Of a stretch of DNA of 64,000 nt, positions 18,801 to 26,183 are shown piece by piece. A program made the position numbers and the translations under genes. The stretch spans positions 1 to 64,000 of the forward strand of contig CAYLMA010000003.1 in the NCBI GenBank assembly GCA_964384915.1, written 5' to 3'. Origin of the DNA: Sulfurimicrobium sp964384915. Lineage in GTDB: Bacteria > Pseudomonadota > Gammaproteobacteria > Burkholderiales > Sulfuricellaceae. Numbering within the stretch: position 1 is the stretch's first letter; each line of letters opens with the position of its first letter. The notes below the pieces were generated by a model, which did no database searches, was not told the origin of the DNA, and saw only the letters and a program-made list of their open reading frames with translations.

Positions 18801-20407
18801 CCAGGTTTGGCGCGCAGGCTCTCAAGCGCTTTTATAGCCTTGGTGGTAAGTTTTTTCGCACTCTTGCTCTTGGCTGGCATCATCTTTATGAACGCTTTAT
18901 TGTTATCCAGTTCATCGAATGAAATTGGATATTGGTCCTCCAGCGCGACAGGAATGATTTCTTCGTTCTTGCGCTGGCATTCAAAAATTTCGCCTTCGGC
19001 TAGCTTATAAAGCTGGCGCAGTTCTGCGAAGGTCATCGTTCCGGTTTCGAGACGCTGCTTGAGTTTTTTGTTGATATCTTTGCGTTCCTTTTCGTTTTTG
19101 ATGTATTTGCCCAGCGTGGTTTTTGTTCCATCTGCTGCGACGATGTTGATCCAGCTTCCATCATCCTTGCGTTTGTTGCGGTAGCTTAGCTTGGTGAAGC
19201 TGGCTTCGCGCCAGTGTGCGGGGAAGCCGGTATGTTCCCTTAATATTTCCCGTGCCTGTTTGAAGGTGAGCTTGGCTTGTGTATAGGGAAGGTCGAGCAG
19301 AATGCTCCGCTCTTGCTCGGTGAGCGCTGTTTCTTTACCGTCACGCTTGATTCGCAGATTGTTGAGGGTTTGCAGCCAGGTGGCACGTTCATTGGAAAAG
19401 GTATGCTTGGCAGCGCGTCGTTCTGCTTTTCCTTTGCCGTTGCGCGCCTCGCTTTCAAGTTCACAATCCCCAATCATGGTATCCATTTGTTCGATACTGA
19501 TTGGTGGGTGTTGCAATTCAAGCAGGGCAAAAATCTGGGCGCGGAACGTAGGTTCAACAAGCCGGGTTTCCGAACTCACAGCGATCTCGGTTAGACGTTC
19601 GACTCCATCAGGAAGGGCAAGCTCGCTGTAGGGGTTGCCGTGCTCGCGCTGCGCATCAAACAGCGTATTCAGTTCGGCCTTCAGGTCATCGCGTCGGAAT
19701 GCATGGCGGTAGCTCTTGCCCTTGTTGCGGTAGGCGTTCTGGAATTCCTCGCTGTCTTTTGTATCCAGAGCATTACCTTTGGAATCCCTACAAATCCCAT
19801 TTTTATCCTGTTGAGCGTTTGCAAGCTGATGTGCGGCTTGCCCGATTGTCTGAAATTGCGGGTATTTTCCCAGGAGTCTTGAAGTGTATGTAAGTCCGTC
19901 GCGCAAGCCATCACGTTCTGCTTTTGCGGTGGAGTCTGTAGTCTCTTCGTCTTCACTTCCAGATTTTGTGGGGTCTTCCGATTTGCTGAAAAACTTGAAG
20001 CCACGATGCTTGACGATGTGGAAAATGACTTGTGCCCACTCTTGTCTGGCGAGGGGGCGAGTCAGTCCTTCGGCGCGCAGTTGCCAAGGGCTGACATGTT
20101 CCACGTTTTTCTCGTGTTGGGCAGAAAATAGGTGCTTGATTTCCGGTTTGCTCAACATGCCGACATCACGGAACAAGCGGGTCAGCTTCTTGAGCCGCCA
20201 CGCGCGCATGTCATAGCGGTTGCGCGAGACTCTGGCTCCTCTGCGTGTTTGGTTATTCGGCTTGCCGTCCTTGTCTTCTGCGGCATCGAATGCACGTACC
20301 CCCATATCCACGATCTGGTTCTGCGACAGCAACGCCCATCCAACCGACGCGATGCCGATGTCCAGGCCAATAGTCAGAGGGCCCAAATTTTTCTGCTTGC
20401 CTGCCAT
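15806..20407 (-). CDS. cas9: Large type II-C Cas9 endonuclease (1533 aa)
   Basis: Cas9 cuts DNA guided by crRNA:tracrRNA. All nuclease motifs are intact: RuvC-I LTIGLDIGIASVGWAL (Asp16), the arginine-rich bridge helix (about 54-84), KHRGF (133-137), RuvC-II YVHIELARD (Glu784), HNH YAQVDHIWPRS (Asp876, His877) with Asn900 in HANQDKG, and RuvC-III DKHHAMDA (His1043, Asp1046). About 490 residues follow as wedge and PAM-interacting region, and the recognition lobe spans about 650. Typical II-C Cas9s have about 1000-1100 residues, so this one is very large. ATG 20407 is chosen for GGGAG upstream; an upstream in-frame ATG (20443) would place the start inside the tracrRNA anti-repeat. The gene looks more AT-rich than cas1-cas2. 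It is followed by cas1 after 1 base. Confidence 0.97.
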   Translation of the reverse strand: MAGKQKNLGPLTIGLDIGIASVGWALLSQNQIVDMGVRAFDAAEDKDGKPNNQTRRGARVSRNRYDMRAWRLKKLTRLFRDVGMLSKPEIKHLFSAQHEKNVEHVSPWQLRAEGLTRPLARQEWAQVIFHIVKHRGFKFFSKSEDPTKSGSEDEETTDSTAKAERDGLRDGLTYTSRLLGKYPQFQTIGQAAHQLANAQQDKNGICRDSKGNALDTKDSEEFQNAYRNKGKSYRHAFRRDDLKAELNTLFDAQREHGNPYSELALPDGVERLTEIAVSSETRLVEPTFRAQIFALLELQHPPISIEQMDTMIGDCELESEARNGKGKAERRAAKHTFSNERATWLQTLNNLRIKRDGKETALTEQERSILLDLPYTQAKLTFKQAREILREHTGFPAHWREASFTKLSYRNKRKDDGSWINIVAADGTKTTLGKYIKNEKERKDINKKLKQRLETGTMTFAELRQLYKLAEGEIFECQRKNEEIIPVALEDQYPISFDELDNNKAFIKMMPAKSKSAKKLTTKAIKALESLRAKPGATLADLRTAIEQSEKLESGWQFEKSQKDILPIQLESEVKTEVPIEYEDAQKAEEETLIELKGWHAFKRALESTHPEWWASLQAAWREPQSDVGKAATHQLDGIAEVLTKAQTDADVKKGLAPLQLDEAKLEALEGIRIKQYRNLSLKTLHNILPFLEQGKSYKEACDLAGYQPVTPPPRTRHLPPLETYLYERVRHSRAKGFRKTGYKERRYKDLTNPVVARAFNQARLVLNALIARYDQSPAYVHIELARDIARPLKGKWSNGKYIEGRLDVQKKQEENRNKRQFARNNFAETHKISNPSEFQILKERLYHEQQCKCLYTLEDLDLDRVVRDENYAQVDHIWPRSLTFDNSMENFALVKAHANQDKGDRIPYDYINSHPLFGNTEARRGEHWRKVAAHVMACKGMSNNKQKRLLATELDADEFLARNLVDTRYATRLFARMVRDCLLFDGQAEDKTEDIDPSESGKSRLEKFHKTRVRTPQGGVVNFLRRRWLGDIKDRDAGDKHHAMDACIIAACTPELIHRVNSWFSNQEKVPSQFKRNDDGTYTDRGTRTEQGTGEIISKEEARERGLYLPAPWDEFSPGKFRNEFLEKYESVFVSRAIRIKRNVELHNANPMALRYYPVSLCELTPEMLDEKLPPNLPESRLPLIKAIRDRLTSFDGNAVTAFKDGFPTRDKTGQENVIYTLPLPLISLPEDYLKRIRKQLGKSNKENFNDAAKKNVPLNQLSLKKLSEEELGSTFYHRNRRMIEAIKAQLSKFNDDAEKAFAEPFYPFGKDRPFIKSILLPAPCSSGIHVRGGAANLGDALYTEMYKYEGTYWFRARYKVPQENTFGLPVMPKDAQHICKFMKNDYVRIKHSNLAHCYREVSRRKDAYGNTLIDIEAIFEKGSFEGYWNYFEPSNDRPVVQLHDGSQFFLLEDGKTLDKESLTLIEKPKVKKRVNAKPKEEEVEYFEFNATPQESPLKFSLVSDIKRKVNDATFIEKIKVGILGFDKEKQG

Positions 20408-20425
20408 GCTTGTCTCCCTGATAAT
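20397..20425 (+). promoter_or_regulatory. Predicted tracrRNA promoter overlapping the cas9 start
   Basis: TTGCCT (20397-20402), a 17-base spacer and GATAAT (20420-20425) form a good sigma-70 promoter on the plus strand. A start about 7 bases downstream would fall at 20432, exactly the first base of the anti-repeat. The -35 box lies in the first codons of cas9 (opposite strand) and the -10 box over its ribosome-binding region. Confidence 0.6.
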
Positions 20426-20431
20426 GCAGTT

Positions 20432-20530
20432 GTTGTAGCTCATCCGGGGTGAGAGCCGTTGCTACAATAAAGAATCGAAAGATTCTGTATCCAGGCCCGG
20501 CAGAGGAAACTCTGCCGGGCTTTCCATTTT
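20432..20530 (+). ncRNA. tracrRNA
   Basis: Bases 20432-20466 are complementary to the CRISPR repeat over almost its full length; CATCCGGGGTGAGAG is a perfect complement of the repeat centre, and GCTACAAT near the end pairs with the 5' GTTGTAGC. Downstream are a stem-loop AGAATC-GAAA-GATTCT (20471-20486) and a terminator hairpin, GCCCGGCAGA and TCTGCCGGGC (20495-20520), followed by TTT. The stretch GAGAGCCGTTGCTACAATAA closely matches the nexus-proximal part of the Neisseria tracrRNA. It is divergent from cas9 and on the same strand as the array. Confidence 0.92.
20495..20530 (+). terminator. tracrRNA terminator
   Basis: A 10-bp stem GCCCGGCAGA/TCTGCCGGGC with loop GGAAAC is followed by TTTCCATTTT. 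Confidence 0.85.
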
Positions 20531-20652
20531 ATGTGGATGGAATACAAGAATACGCTCTCATTTGGCATGACTGCAATGGAATTCCTTGGATGTGCTCGTT
20601 GTTTGAAGCCCTTGGAATTGAGGCCACGGCCGATTCTTAAAGGAACAATTTC

Positions 20653-20682
20653 TTGACAATGTAAGGAATTATTCTTACATTG
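20653..20682 (+). promoter_or_regulatory. prlF-yhaV promoter with palindromic operator
   Basis: TTGACA (20653-20658), a 17-base spacer and TACATT (20676-20681) form a near-consensus sigma-70 promoter. A perfect inverted repeat, CAATGTAAG (20657-20665) and CTTACATTG (20674-20682), occupies the spacer and both box edges, so a bound dimer would block RNA polymerase. PrlF-type antitoxins repress their own operon, which makes this the likely operator. AAGGAG precedes the prlF ATG. Confidence 0.8.
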
Positions 20683-20707
20683 GTAACGTCAGCACAAGGA
20701 GTATTCC

Positions 20708-21028
20708 ATGCCCCACATTCACGAAATCGCGACCGTCACCTCGAAAGGCCAGATCACCTTGCCCAAGCCCATCCGCCAGGCCTTGGGTATTGATGTTGGC
20801 GGCAAGGTGGCCTTCGATCTGCGTGGCTCTGAAGTTGTCGTGACCAATGCTGTCAGTGAGGAACATGAAGATCCCGCCATTGGTGCCTTCCTGTCGCTGC
20901 TGGAAAATGATATCAAATCGGGCGGGCGCCTTTCCGCCTTGCCGGACGATCTGGCGCAGGCCATGTTGGCAAATCTTCATCATGGTGCCGTGCTTGATGA
21001 GGAGATCGCTGGTGAAGTTGAGCTGTAA
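20708..21028 (+). CDS. prlF: PrlF/SohA-type antitoxin (AbrB-like fold)
   Basis: The 106-aa protein begins with a swapped-hairpin AbrB DNA-binding domain (ATVTSKGQITLPKPIRQALGI, residues about 8-28) and ends in an acidic C-terminal region that should bind the toxin. It is the first gene of a two-gene toxin-antitoxin operon; its stop codon overlaps the toxin start in TAATG. It probably represses the operon through the palindrome in its promoter and neutralises YhaV. The start has a good AAGGAG site 6 bases upstream. Confidence 0.9.
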   Translation: MPHIHEIATVTSKGQITLPKPIRQALGIDVGGKVAFDLRGSEVVVTNAVSEEHEDPAIGAFLSLLENDIKSGGRLSALPDDLAQAMLANLHHGAVLDEEIAGEVEL

Positions 21029-21486
21029 TGCAGCGCCATGGTTGGTCGCTGCTCTTTCATGACTGTCTAATCGAGCAGCTCCGGAAACTGAAAGCCGCAT
21101 CGGATCGGGCTGAGGCGGCTGATCCATCAGGCTTCGAGGCCAACGCCAACGTCAAGCTGTACCGTGCACTGAGCCACCTGATTATTGATGTGGTGCCCAG
21201 CGATCCGGCCCGCGAGGAATACCGGCAGGGTAACAACATGGGAGCGGGCTATCGTCACTGGCGCCGGGCCAAGATCGGACGCCGCTTCCGGTTGTTTTTT
21301 CGTTATGATTCGAAGGCGAAGGTCATTGTTTTTGCCTGGATCAACGATGAGGACACGCTGCGGTCGGCAGGCAGCAAATCCGATCCCTATGCGCTATTCC
21401 GGAGAATGCTGGATCGAGGCAATCCGCCCGACGACTGGACGGCGCTGCTTGCCGCGAGTCGAACAAATTTGAACCAAACCCCTTAA
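21028..21486 (+). CDS. yhaV: YhaV-type ribonuclease toxin
   Basis: The 152-aa RelE-superfamily toxin is recognised by WSLLFHDCLIEQLRKL at the N-terminus and RRAKIGRRFRLFFRYDSKAK plus VFAWINDEDTLR in the core, which hold the basic and aromatic residues of YhaV. In E. coli YhaV is an mRNA endonuclease inhibited by PrlF. The start overlaps the antitoxin stop by one base, so translation is coupled. The gene is complete. Together with prlF it sits beside the CRISPR-Cas locus, on the tracrRNA side. Confidence 0.9.
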   Translation: MQRHGWSLLFHDCLIEQLRKLKAASDRAEAADPSGFEANANVKLYRALSHLIIDVVPSDPAREEYRQGNNMGAGYRHWRRAKIGRRFRLFFRYDSKAKVIVFAWINDEDTLRSAGSKSDPYALFRRMLDRGNPPDDWTALLAASRTNLNQTP

Positions 21487-21501
21487 AGTATCCGATAAAT
21501 T

Positions 21502-22818
21502 ATGTCCAAATTTCCCAAAGTAGGCTTCGTCTCCCTCGGCTGCCCCAAGGCACTGGTGGATTCGGAGCAAATCCTGACCCAGCTGCGCGCCGAAGGCTAC
21601 GCTATTTCGCCCAGCTACGAGTCCGCAGACCTGGTGGTGATCAATACCTGCGGCTTTATCGACGCAGCGGTGGAGGAATCGCTCGACGCCATCGGCGAGG
21701 CGCTGGCGGAAAACGGCAAGGTGATCGTCACCGGCTGCCTCGGCGCGCGGCCCGAGGTGATCATGGAGAAACATCCGCGCGTGCTGGCGGTAACCGGCCC
21801 GCATGCCCTGCAGGAAGTGATGGGCGCGGTGCATGAACACCTGCCGCAGCCGCACGACCCCTTCACCAGCCTGATCCCGGAGCAGGGCATCAAGCTCACG
21901 CCCAAACATTACGCTTATCTGAAGATTTCCGAGGGCTGCAACCATCGCTGCACGTTTTGCATTATTCCCTCTTTCCGCGGCGATCTGGTGAGCCGCCCGG
22001 TGAGCGAGGTGATGCGCGAGGCGGAAAGCCTGGTCAAGGCAGGGGTGAAAGAGCTGCTGGTGATCTCTCAGGATACCAGCGCCTACGGGCTGGACCTGAA
22101 ATACCGCGCCGAATTCTGGCAGAGCAAGCTGCTGAAGACGCGCATGACCGAACTGGCCGGCGCGCTCGGCGATCTCGGCGCCTGGGTGCGGCTGCACTAC
22201 GTCTATCCCTATCCGCACGTGGACGAGGTGATTCCCCTCATGGCGGAAGGAAAAATTCTGCCCTATCTCGACATTCCGCTACAGCACGCCAGCCCGAGCG
22301 TGCTCAGGGCAATGAAACGGCCCGGCAATCAGGACAGCAATCTGGCGCGCATCAAGAAATGGCGCGAAATCTGCCCCGACCTCACGCTGCGCAGTACTTT
22401 CATCACCGGCTTCCCCGGCGAGACCGAGGACGACTTCCGGCAACTGCTGGATTTCCTCGCCGAAGCGCGGCTCGACCGCGTCGGCTGTTTCACCTATTCG
22501 CCGGTCGAGGGCGCGGCGGCCAATGCCTTGCCCAATCCTGTGCCGGAGGAAGTCAAACTGGAACGCCAGGCGCGCCTGATGGCCTTGCAGGCGGAAATCA
22601 GCGCCGAGCGCCTGGCCGGCAAGATCGGCAGGACGCTGACCGTGCTGGTTGACGAAGTGGACGAGGAAGGCGTGGTTGCCCGCAGCATGGCGGACGCGCC
22701 GGAGATCGACGGCCTGGTGTATGTGGAAGACAGCACGGGAGTGAAACCGGGCGATTTCCTTCAGGTTTCAATCGAGGATGCGGATGAGCACGACTTGTGG
22801 GGCAGCAGGGTGGCCTGA
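21502..22818 (+). CDS. rimO: Ribosomal protein S12 methylthiotransferase
   Basis: RimO is a radical-SAM enzyme that adds a methylthio group to an Asp of ribosomal protein S12. The 438-aa protein has the N-terminal MTTase domain with its three cluster cysteines (SLGCPKALVDSE, NTCGFID, TGCLGARPE), the radical SAM motif CNHRCTFC and a C-terminal TRAM domain (from about residue 370, LTVLVDEVDEEGVVARS). GCPKA together with SEQIL favours RimO over MiaB. The gene starts 15 bases after yhaV and could be co-transcribed with the toxin operon, although it is normally independent. Confidence 0.96.
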   Translation: MSKFPKVGFVSLGCPKALVDSEQILTQLRAEGYAISPSYESADLVVINTCGFIDAAVEESLDAIGEALAENGKVIVTGCLGARPEVIMEKHPRVLAVTGPHALQEVMGAVHEHLPQPHDPFTSLIPEQGIKLTPKHYAYLKISEGCNHRCTFCIIPSFRGDLVSRPVSEVMREAESLVKAGVKELLVISQDTSAYGLDLKYRAEFWQSKLLKTRMTELAGALGDLGAWVRLHYVYPYPHVDEVIPLMAEGKILPYLDIPLQHASPSVLRAMKRPGNQDSNLARIKKWREICPDLTLRSTFITGFPGETEDDFRQLLDFLAEARLDRVGCFTYSPVEGAAANALPNPVPEEVKLERQARLMALQAEISAERLAGKIGRTLTVLVDEVDEEGVVARSMADAPEIDGLVYVEDSTGVKPGDFLQVSIEDADEHDLWGSRVA

Positions 22819-22837
22819 GTCATCCGCCTGCCGAGGT

Positions 22838-25063
22838 TCATTCCTGAATCAGGAATTGTTCAAACGCTTCCAGCGGTAGCGGCTGGCTATACAGGAAACC
22901 CTGAAAGGCATGACAGCCGTTCTGCTCCAGAAAGTCGCGCTGAGCTTCGGTTTCCACGCCCTCGGCAATGACATTTAATCCCAGGTTCAGCCCCAGGGAA
23001 ACGATGGTCTGCACAATCGTGGAGGCATTTGGGGTGGAGCCAAGGGCGTGGATGAATTCCTGGTCGATCTTGAGCTGGTCGAGCGGCAAGCGCGTCAGGT
23101 AGGACAAAGAAGAATAGCCTGCGCCAAAATTATCCAGCGAGAAACCAATCCCTAGCGACTTCAGCGCGTGCATCTTTTCGGGGGCATCCGTAACCTTGTC
23201 GAGCACCAGGTTGTCGGTCAACTCGATCCTGAGGCGTGCCGGGTTGGCGCCGGATTGCGCCAGCACCTGCTGCACTTGCGTGACGAAATCCGGATGGCGG
23301 AACTGGTGTGCACTGACATTGACTGTCAGGCGCAGTTCGCGGCTGTGCAGGCTGCTCTCCCAGGCTTTGAGCTGGGCGCAAGCGGTTTCCAGCACCCATA
23401 GCCCAATCGGCAGGATGAGCCCGGTTTCCTCGGCAAGGGGAATGAATTCTCCCGGCGTGAGCAGCCCGCGTTCCGGATGTGCCCAGCGCAGCAACGCCTC
23501 GGCAAAGATGAGGTTGGGTGTGCTTTCCATCTGGGGCTGGTAGTAAAGCCGGAATTCCTGGCGCTCCAGTGCCTGGCGCAGATCGTTCACCAGTGCGCTG
23601 CGCCCGTCCAGTGCGGCCTGCATGGCGGGGTCGAAGAAACGCAGGGTATTGCGCCCGGCGTTCTTTGACTGGTACATGGCGAAATCAGCATGTTTGAGCA
23701 GTTCCTCGACGCTATTGTCGTTGCTGTTGAACAGGCTGACTCCTATGCTTGTGGTGCAGTGGTACTCGTAATCCTCGAGTTGGTAGGGTGCGGCGAAAAG
23801 ATTTTGCACCTTCTCGCAGATCGACTTGGTTTGCGCGGCTGCCGTTTCAATGTTTCCGCTCAGGTCTTCGAGCAAAATGACAAATTCATCCCCCCCCAGC
23901 CGGGCCACCGTGTCTCCCTCACGCACGCAGGTAAGCAGACGCCGCGCCACCTCGACCAGCAGCAGGTCGCCGATATCGTGGCCGCGCGTATCGTTGAGCA
24001 CCTTGAAGTTGTCCATGTCCAGGAACAGGACCGCCCCGTAATGACCGTTGCGGGCCGTGGCGATAAGCGACTGGCCCAGCCTGTCCCGAAACAGGCGGCG
24101 GTTGGGCAGGAGGGTGAGGGGGTCGTAGTAGGCCAGGCGGTGGATCTCGGCCTCGATCTCATGGTTCCGCGTGATATCCGAAAAAATGCCGACATAATGA
24201 GTGACGTGCCCATCGTGCGCCGTAACGGCGGAAATAGTCAGCCATTCGGCGTAGATCTTGCCGTTTTTGTGGCGGTTCCACATCTGCCCCTGCCAGTAGC
24301 GATTCTGTATCAGGGTTTTCCACATGTCCTGGTAGAAAGTGCGATTCTGCCGCCCGGATTTGAGCAGTGCCGGTGTTTGGCCTGTCGCTTCCTCTGCGCA
24401 GTAGCCAGTCAGGTCTGTGAAGGCCTGGTTGACCCGCATGATGACGCCATTGGGGTCGGTCACCATGATTCCCTGTTGCGACTCGAAGGCGATGGAGGTG
24501 ATGCGCAGTTCTTCCTCGGCCTGTTTGCGTGCGCTGATGTCGGAGAGTGCGATGTGCACCAGGGGTTCTTTGCCCTCTTTTACCATGCGCAGGCAGTCCA
24601 GCCGGACATGAAGACGGCATCCATCAAGGCGCTGCAGCGCTATCTCACAACCCTGGTTGTCTCCGTGCAGCGCCACGCCCAGGAAATTCCGGTACCAGCG
24701 GTCGCTGTCCTCGGCGGCAACGAAGCGGGCGAAGCTGCGCCGGATCAGCTTCTTGCGTTCCTCTCCCAGCATTGCCGCGCCGGTGAGATTGATTTCCATG
24801 ATCAGGGCGGCGGGATTGAGGGTGATATAACCAATGGGGGCGAAATCATACAGGTCAACGAAGCGGTCGCGCGATTCCTCCAGGGTGGTCTGGGCGCTGC
24901 GCAGTTCCTCGTTCTGTTTTTCCAGCTCGATTTGATGAGACTGGAGTTCGTGCAGCAGTTTCTCGGCAGGCCGGAGCGACGGATTCATTACCGGCAACTC
25001 TGGATTAGGCTGAGTCCCCGTCTGGTTATCGTGCGGTTCTTGTGGTCTTGAATTTGTGCTCAT
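22838..25063 (-). CDS. PAS-PAS-GGDEF-EAL c-di-GMP signalling protein
   Basis: The 741-aa cytoplasmic protein has an N-terminal coiled segment (about 30-65), PAS 1 (about 65-180), PAS 2 (about 185-305), GGDEF (about 310-475) and EAL (about 490-735). The GGDEF active site reads RLGGDEFV, so cyclase activity is likely retained. The EAL domain keeps EALLRW and the metal/base residues in DNFGAGYSSLSYL and KIDQEF, so phosphodiesterase activity is also likely; the net activity cannot be told. No membrane segment is seen. It stands alone after a pseudogene and converges with rimO. Confidence 0.94.
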   Translation of the reverse strand: MSTNSRPQEPHDNQTGTQPNPELPVMNPSLRPAEKLLHELQSHQIELEKQNEELRSAQTTLEESRDRFVDLYDFAPIGYITLNPAALIMEINLTGAAMLGEERKKLIRRSFARFVAAEDSDRWYRNFLGVALHGDNQGCEIALQRLDGCRLHVRLDCLRMVKEGKEPLVHIALSDISARKQAEEELRITSIAFESQQGIMVTDPNGVIMRVNQAFTDLTGYCAEEATGQTPALLKSGRQNRTFYQDMWKTLIQNRYWQGQMWNRHKNGKIYAEWLTISAVTAHDGHVTHYVGIFSDITRNHEIEAEIHRLAYYDPLTLLPNRRLFRDRLGQSLIATARNGHYGAVLFLDMDNFKVLNDTRGHDIGDLLLVEVARRLLTCVREGDTVARLGGDEFVILLEDLSGNIETAAAQTKSICEKVQNLFAAPYQLEDYEYHCTTSIGVSLFNSNDNSVEELLKHADFAMYQSKNAGRNTLRFFDPAMQAALDGRSALVNDLRQALERQEFRLYYQPQMESTPNLIFAEALLRWAHPERGLLTPGEFIPLAEETGLILPIGLWVLETACAQLKAWESSLHSRELRLTVNVSAHQFRHPDFVTQVQQVLAQSGANPARLRIELTDNLVLDKVTDAPEKMHALKSLGIGFSLDNFGAGYSSLSYLTRLPLDQLKIDQEFIHALGSTPNASTIVQTIVSLGLNLGLNVIAEGVETEAQRDFLEQNGCHAFQGFLYSQPLPLEAFEQFLIQE

Positions 25064-25107
25064 GTGTTCCCCTTAAAACCACATGAAATGATGGATCGAT
25101 TGCCCAT

Positions 25108-25460
25108 TTATTTTTTATATTGTACCCCGATTCCCTCCATTGCCAGCAAAATCAGTTGCGCATACGCGTTCCTGCTATTGATCCGGCACATTTTATTCCG
25201 GACTGTAGGTCGGCCTTTAGGCCGACATGTCGGGCTGAAGCCCGACCTACATTCACGGATAATTCGTTCCATATCAATAATGATGCGCTGGGCGTTCAAC
25301 AGCATCCGGCGCTGGCGGATGACGGGGAAGTCATGTTCCAGCATGTAATTGCCAAAGCTCTGGTTGTGCGGGAGGATGGCCTGCAGCAAATCCCGCATGA
25401 GGGGATATCCTGCTGGCGGAAGCGCTGTTTGGAAACCTCCATGCCGCCAGCGGAAGCCAG
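25108..25460 (-). pseudogene. Remnant of a CheR/PAS-type sensor, interrupted by a repeat element
   Basis: On the minus strand LMRDLLQAILPHNQSFGNYM and EHDFPVIRQRRMLLNAQRI match the conserved PAS segment of CheB/CheR-linked hybrid sensors (LRxLLExxLPxNxxFxxFxVEHxFPxIGxRxMLLNARR). The family normally continues directly with ILLAIEDIT. Here a 104-base repeat (25175-25278) separates that block from QLILLAMEGIGV, without breaking the frame. There is no kinase or methyltransferase domain and no proper start; upstream codons run into the 3' end of the cyclic-nucleotide-binding gene. Confidence 0.65.
25175..25278. repeat. Dispersed 104-bp palindromic repeat, copy 2
   Basis: Nearly identical to 9157-9260 in the same orientation. 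The long stem GTAGGTCGG/CCGACCTAC is perfect here. It lies inside the PAS pseudogene. Confidence 0.85.
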
Positions 25461-25465
25461 AAGAA

Positions 25466-26146
25466 TCAGCGGTGTGCGAGCAGGGCCAGGATGTTGCGTG
25501 CCAGCACGGTGTCGATTTCAATCATCGCCCATAGGGTGTCGGGGTCGATCGACAGCACCACCGATTCTTCCGTGGCCACGACCGGAGCGGACATGGTGCT
25601 CTCTCCCAGGGCCGAGATTTCTCCGATGGCCTGCTTGGGTTCGAAAACCATGATGCGGGGGGCATCCGCTGTTCCCAGGTCGGCTTGCAGACGGCCGCTC
25701 AGCACCAGGTAGGTTTCGTTGTTCTTTTCTCCAGCGGCCAGCAGGACTTCGCCTGCCTTCAATTCATACACCGGGCAGGTATCCAGCAAGTCATTCATGG
25801 CGTCGAGGTCCACATCCTTGAACAAAGGTGTTTCGGAAAGCGGATTGGCGGATTCGATTTTCTTGCGCGAGGCTTTCAGATTTCCCATGCTGATCGGGAT
25901 GACCTTGGCGGAGGGCTTGTCGCCGGGGTAGAAGGGGCGGTCTCCCATGGCCTGGCCGAAAGCTTCGAGCAGTTCTTTTTCACGCGTGGAAATCATGCCG
26001 AAAATATCGCGGATATCCTCGATGGTGCGCTCGGTGAGCGGGTTGCTCATGCCTTCCTGAGGGGTGACGTCCTTGACGACACTGGATAAAACCTTGCGCA
26101 TGACGCGCAGGATGCGTTGTTCGGGAGAAAATTGTTCAGCGCTCAT
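25466..26146 (-). CDS. Cyclic-nucleotide-binding domain protein
   Basis: The 226-aa protein has an N-terminal helical part of about 100 residues and a C-terminal cAMP/Crp-type beta-barrel (about 105-226: NPLSETPLFKDVDLDAMNDL, then VLLAAGEKNNETYLVLSGRL and QAIGEISALGESTMSAPVVA). The phosphate-binding cassette corresponds to AIGEISALGESTMSAPV, with Glu followed by S-A in place of the usual R-x-A, so cAMP binding should be tested. There is no helix-turn-helix domain, so it is not a transcription factor of Crp type. It ends abruptly (LALLAHR) next to a pseudogene, so a shortened C-terminus is possible. The adenylate cyclase at 34-36 kb makes cAMP a plausible ligand. Confidence 0.82.
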   Translation of the reverse strand: MSAEQFSPEQRILRVMRKVLSSVVKDVTPQEGMSNPLTERTIEDIRDIFGMISTREKELLEAFGQAMGDRPFYPGDKPSAKVIPISMGNLKASRKKIESANPLSETPLFKDVDLDAMNDLLDTCPVYELKAGEVLLAAGEKNNETYLVLSGRLQADLGTADAPRIMVFEPKQAIGEISALGESTMSAPVVATEESVVLSIDPDTLWAMIEIDTVLARNILALLAHR

Positions 26147-26183
26147 GATGGTGTCCTGTTACAAACTGGATGCGTAAAAAAAC

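Noticed and set aside
20408..20443. Upstream start giving Cas9 an extra MSYNNCIIRETS
   Set aside because: These codons fall in the tracrRNA anti-repeat, and ATG 20407 has the better ribosome-binding site and the usual short distance to RuvC-I.
20432..20530. A CRISPR-controlled toxin arrangement (crRNA-like RNA repressing prlF-yhaV)
   Set aside because: The only repeat-like sequence near the toxin pair is the tracrRNA anti-repeat, in the complementary orientation; there is no degenerate repeat-spacer unit next to prlF.
20449..20640. 63-codon open frame after cas9
   Set aside because: It overlaps the tracrRNA and its terminator, and has no ribosome-binding site or recognisable similarity.
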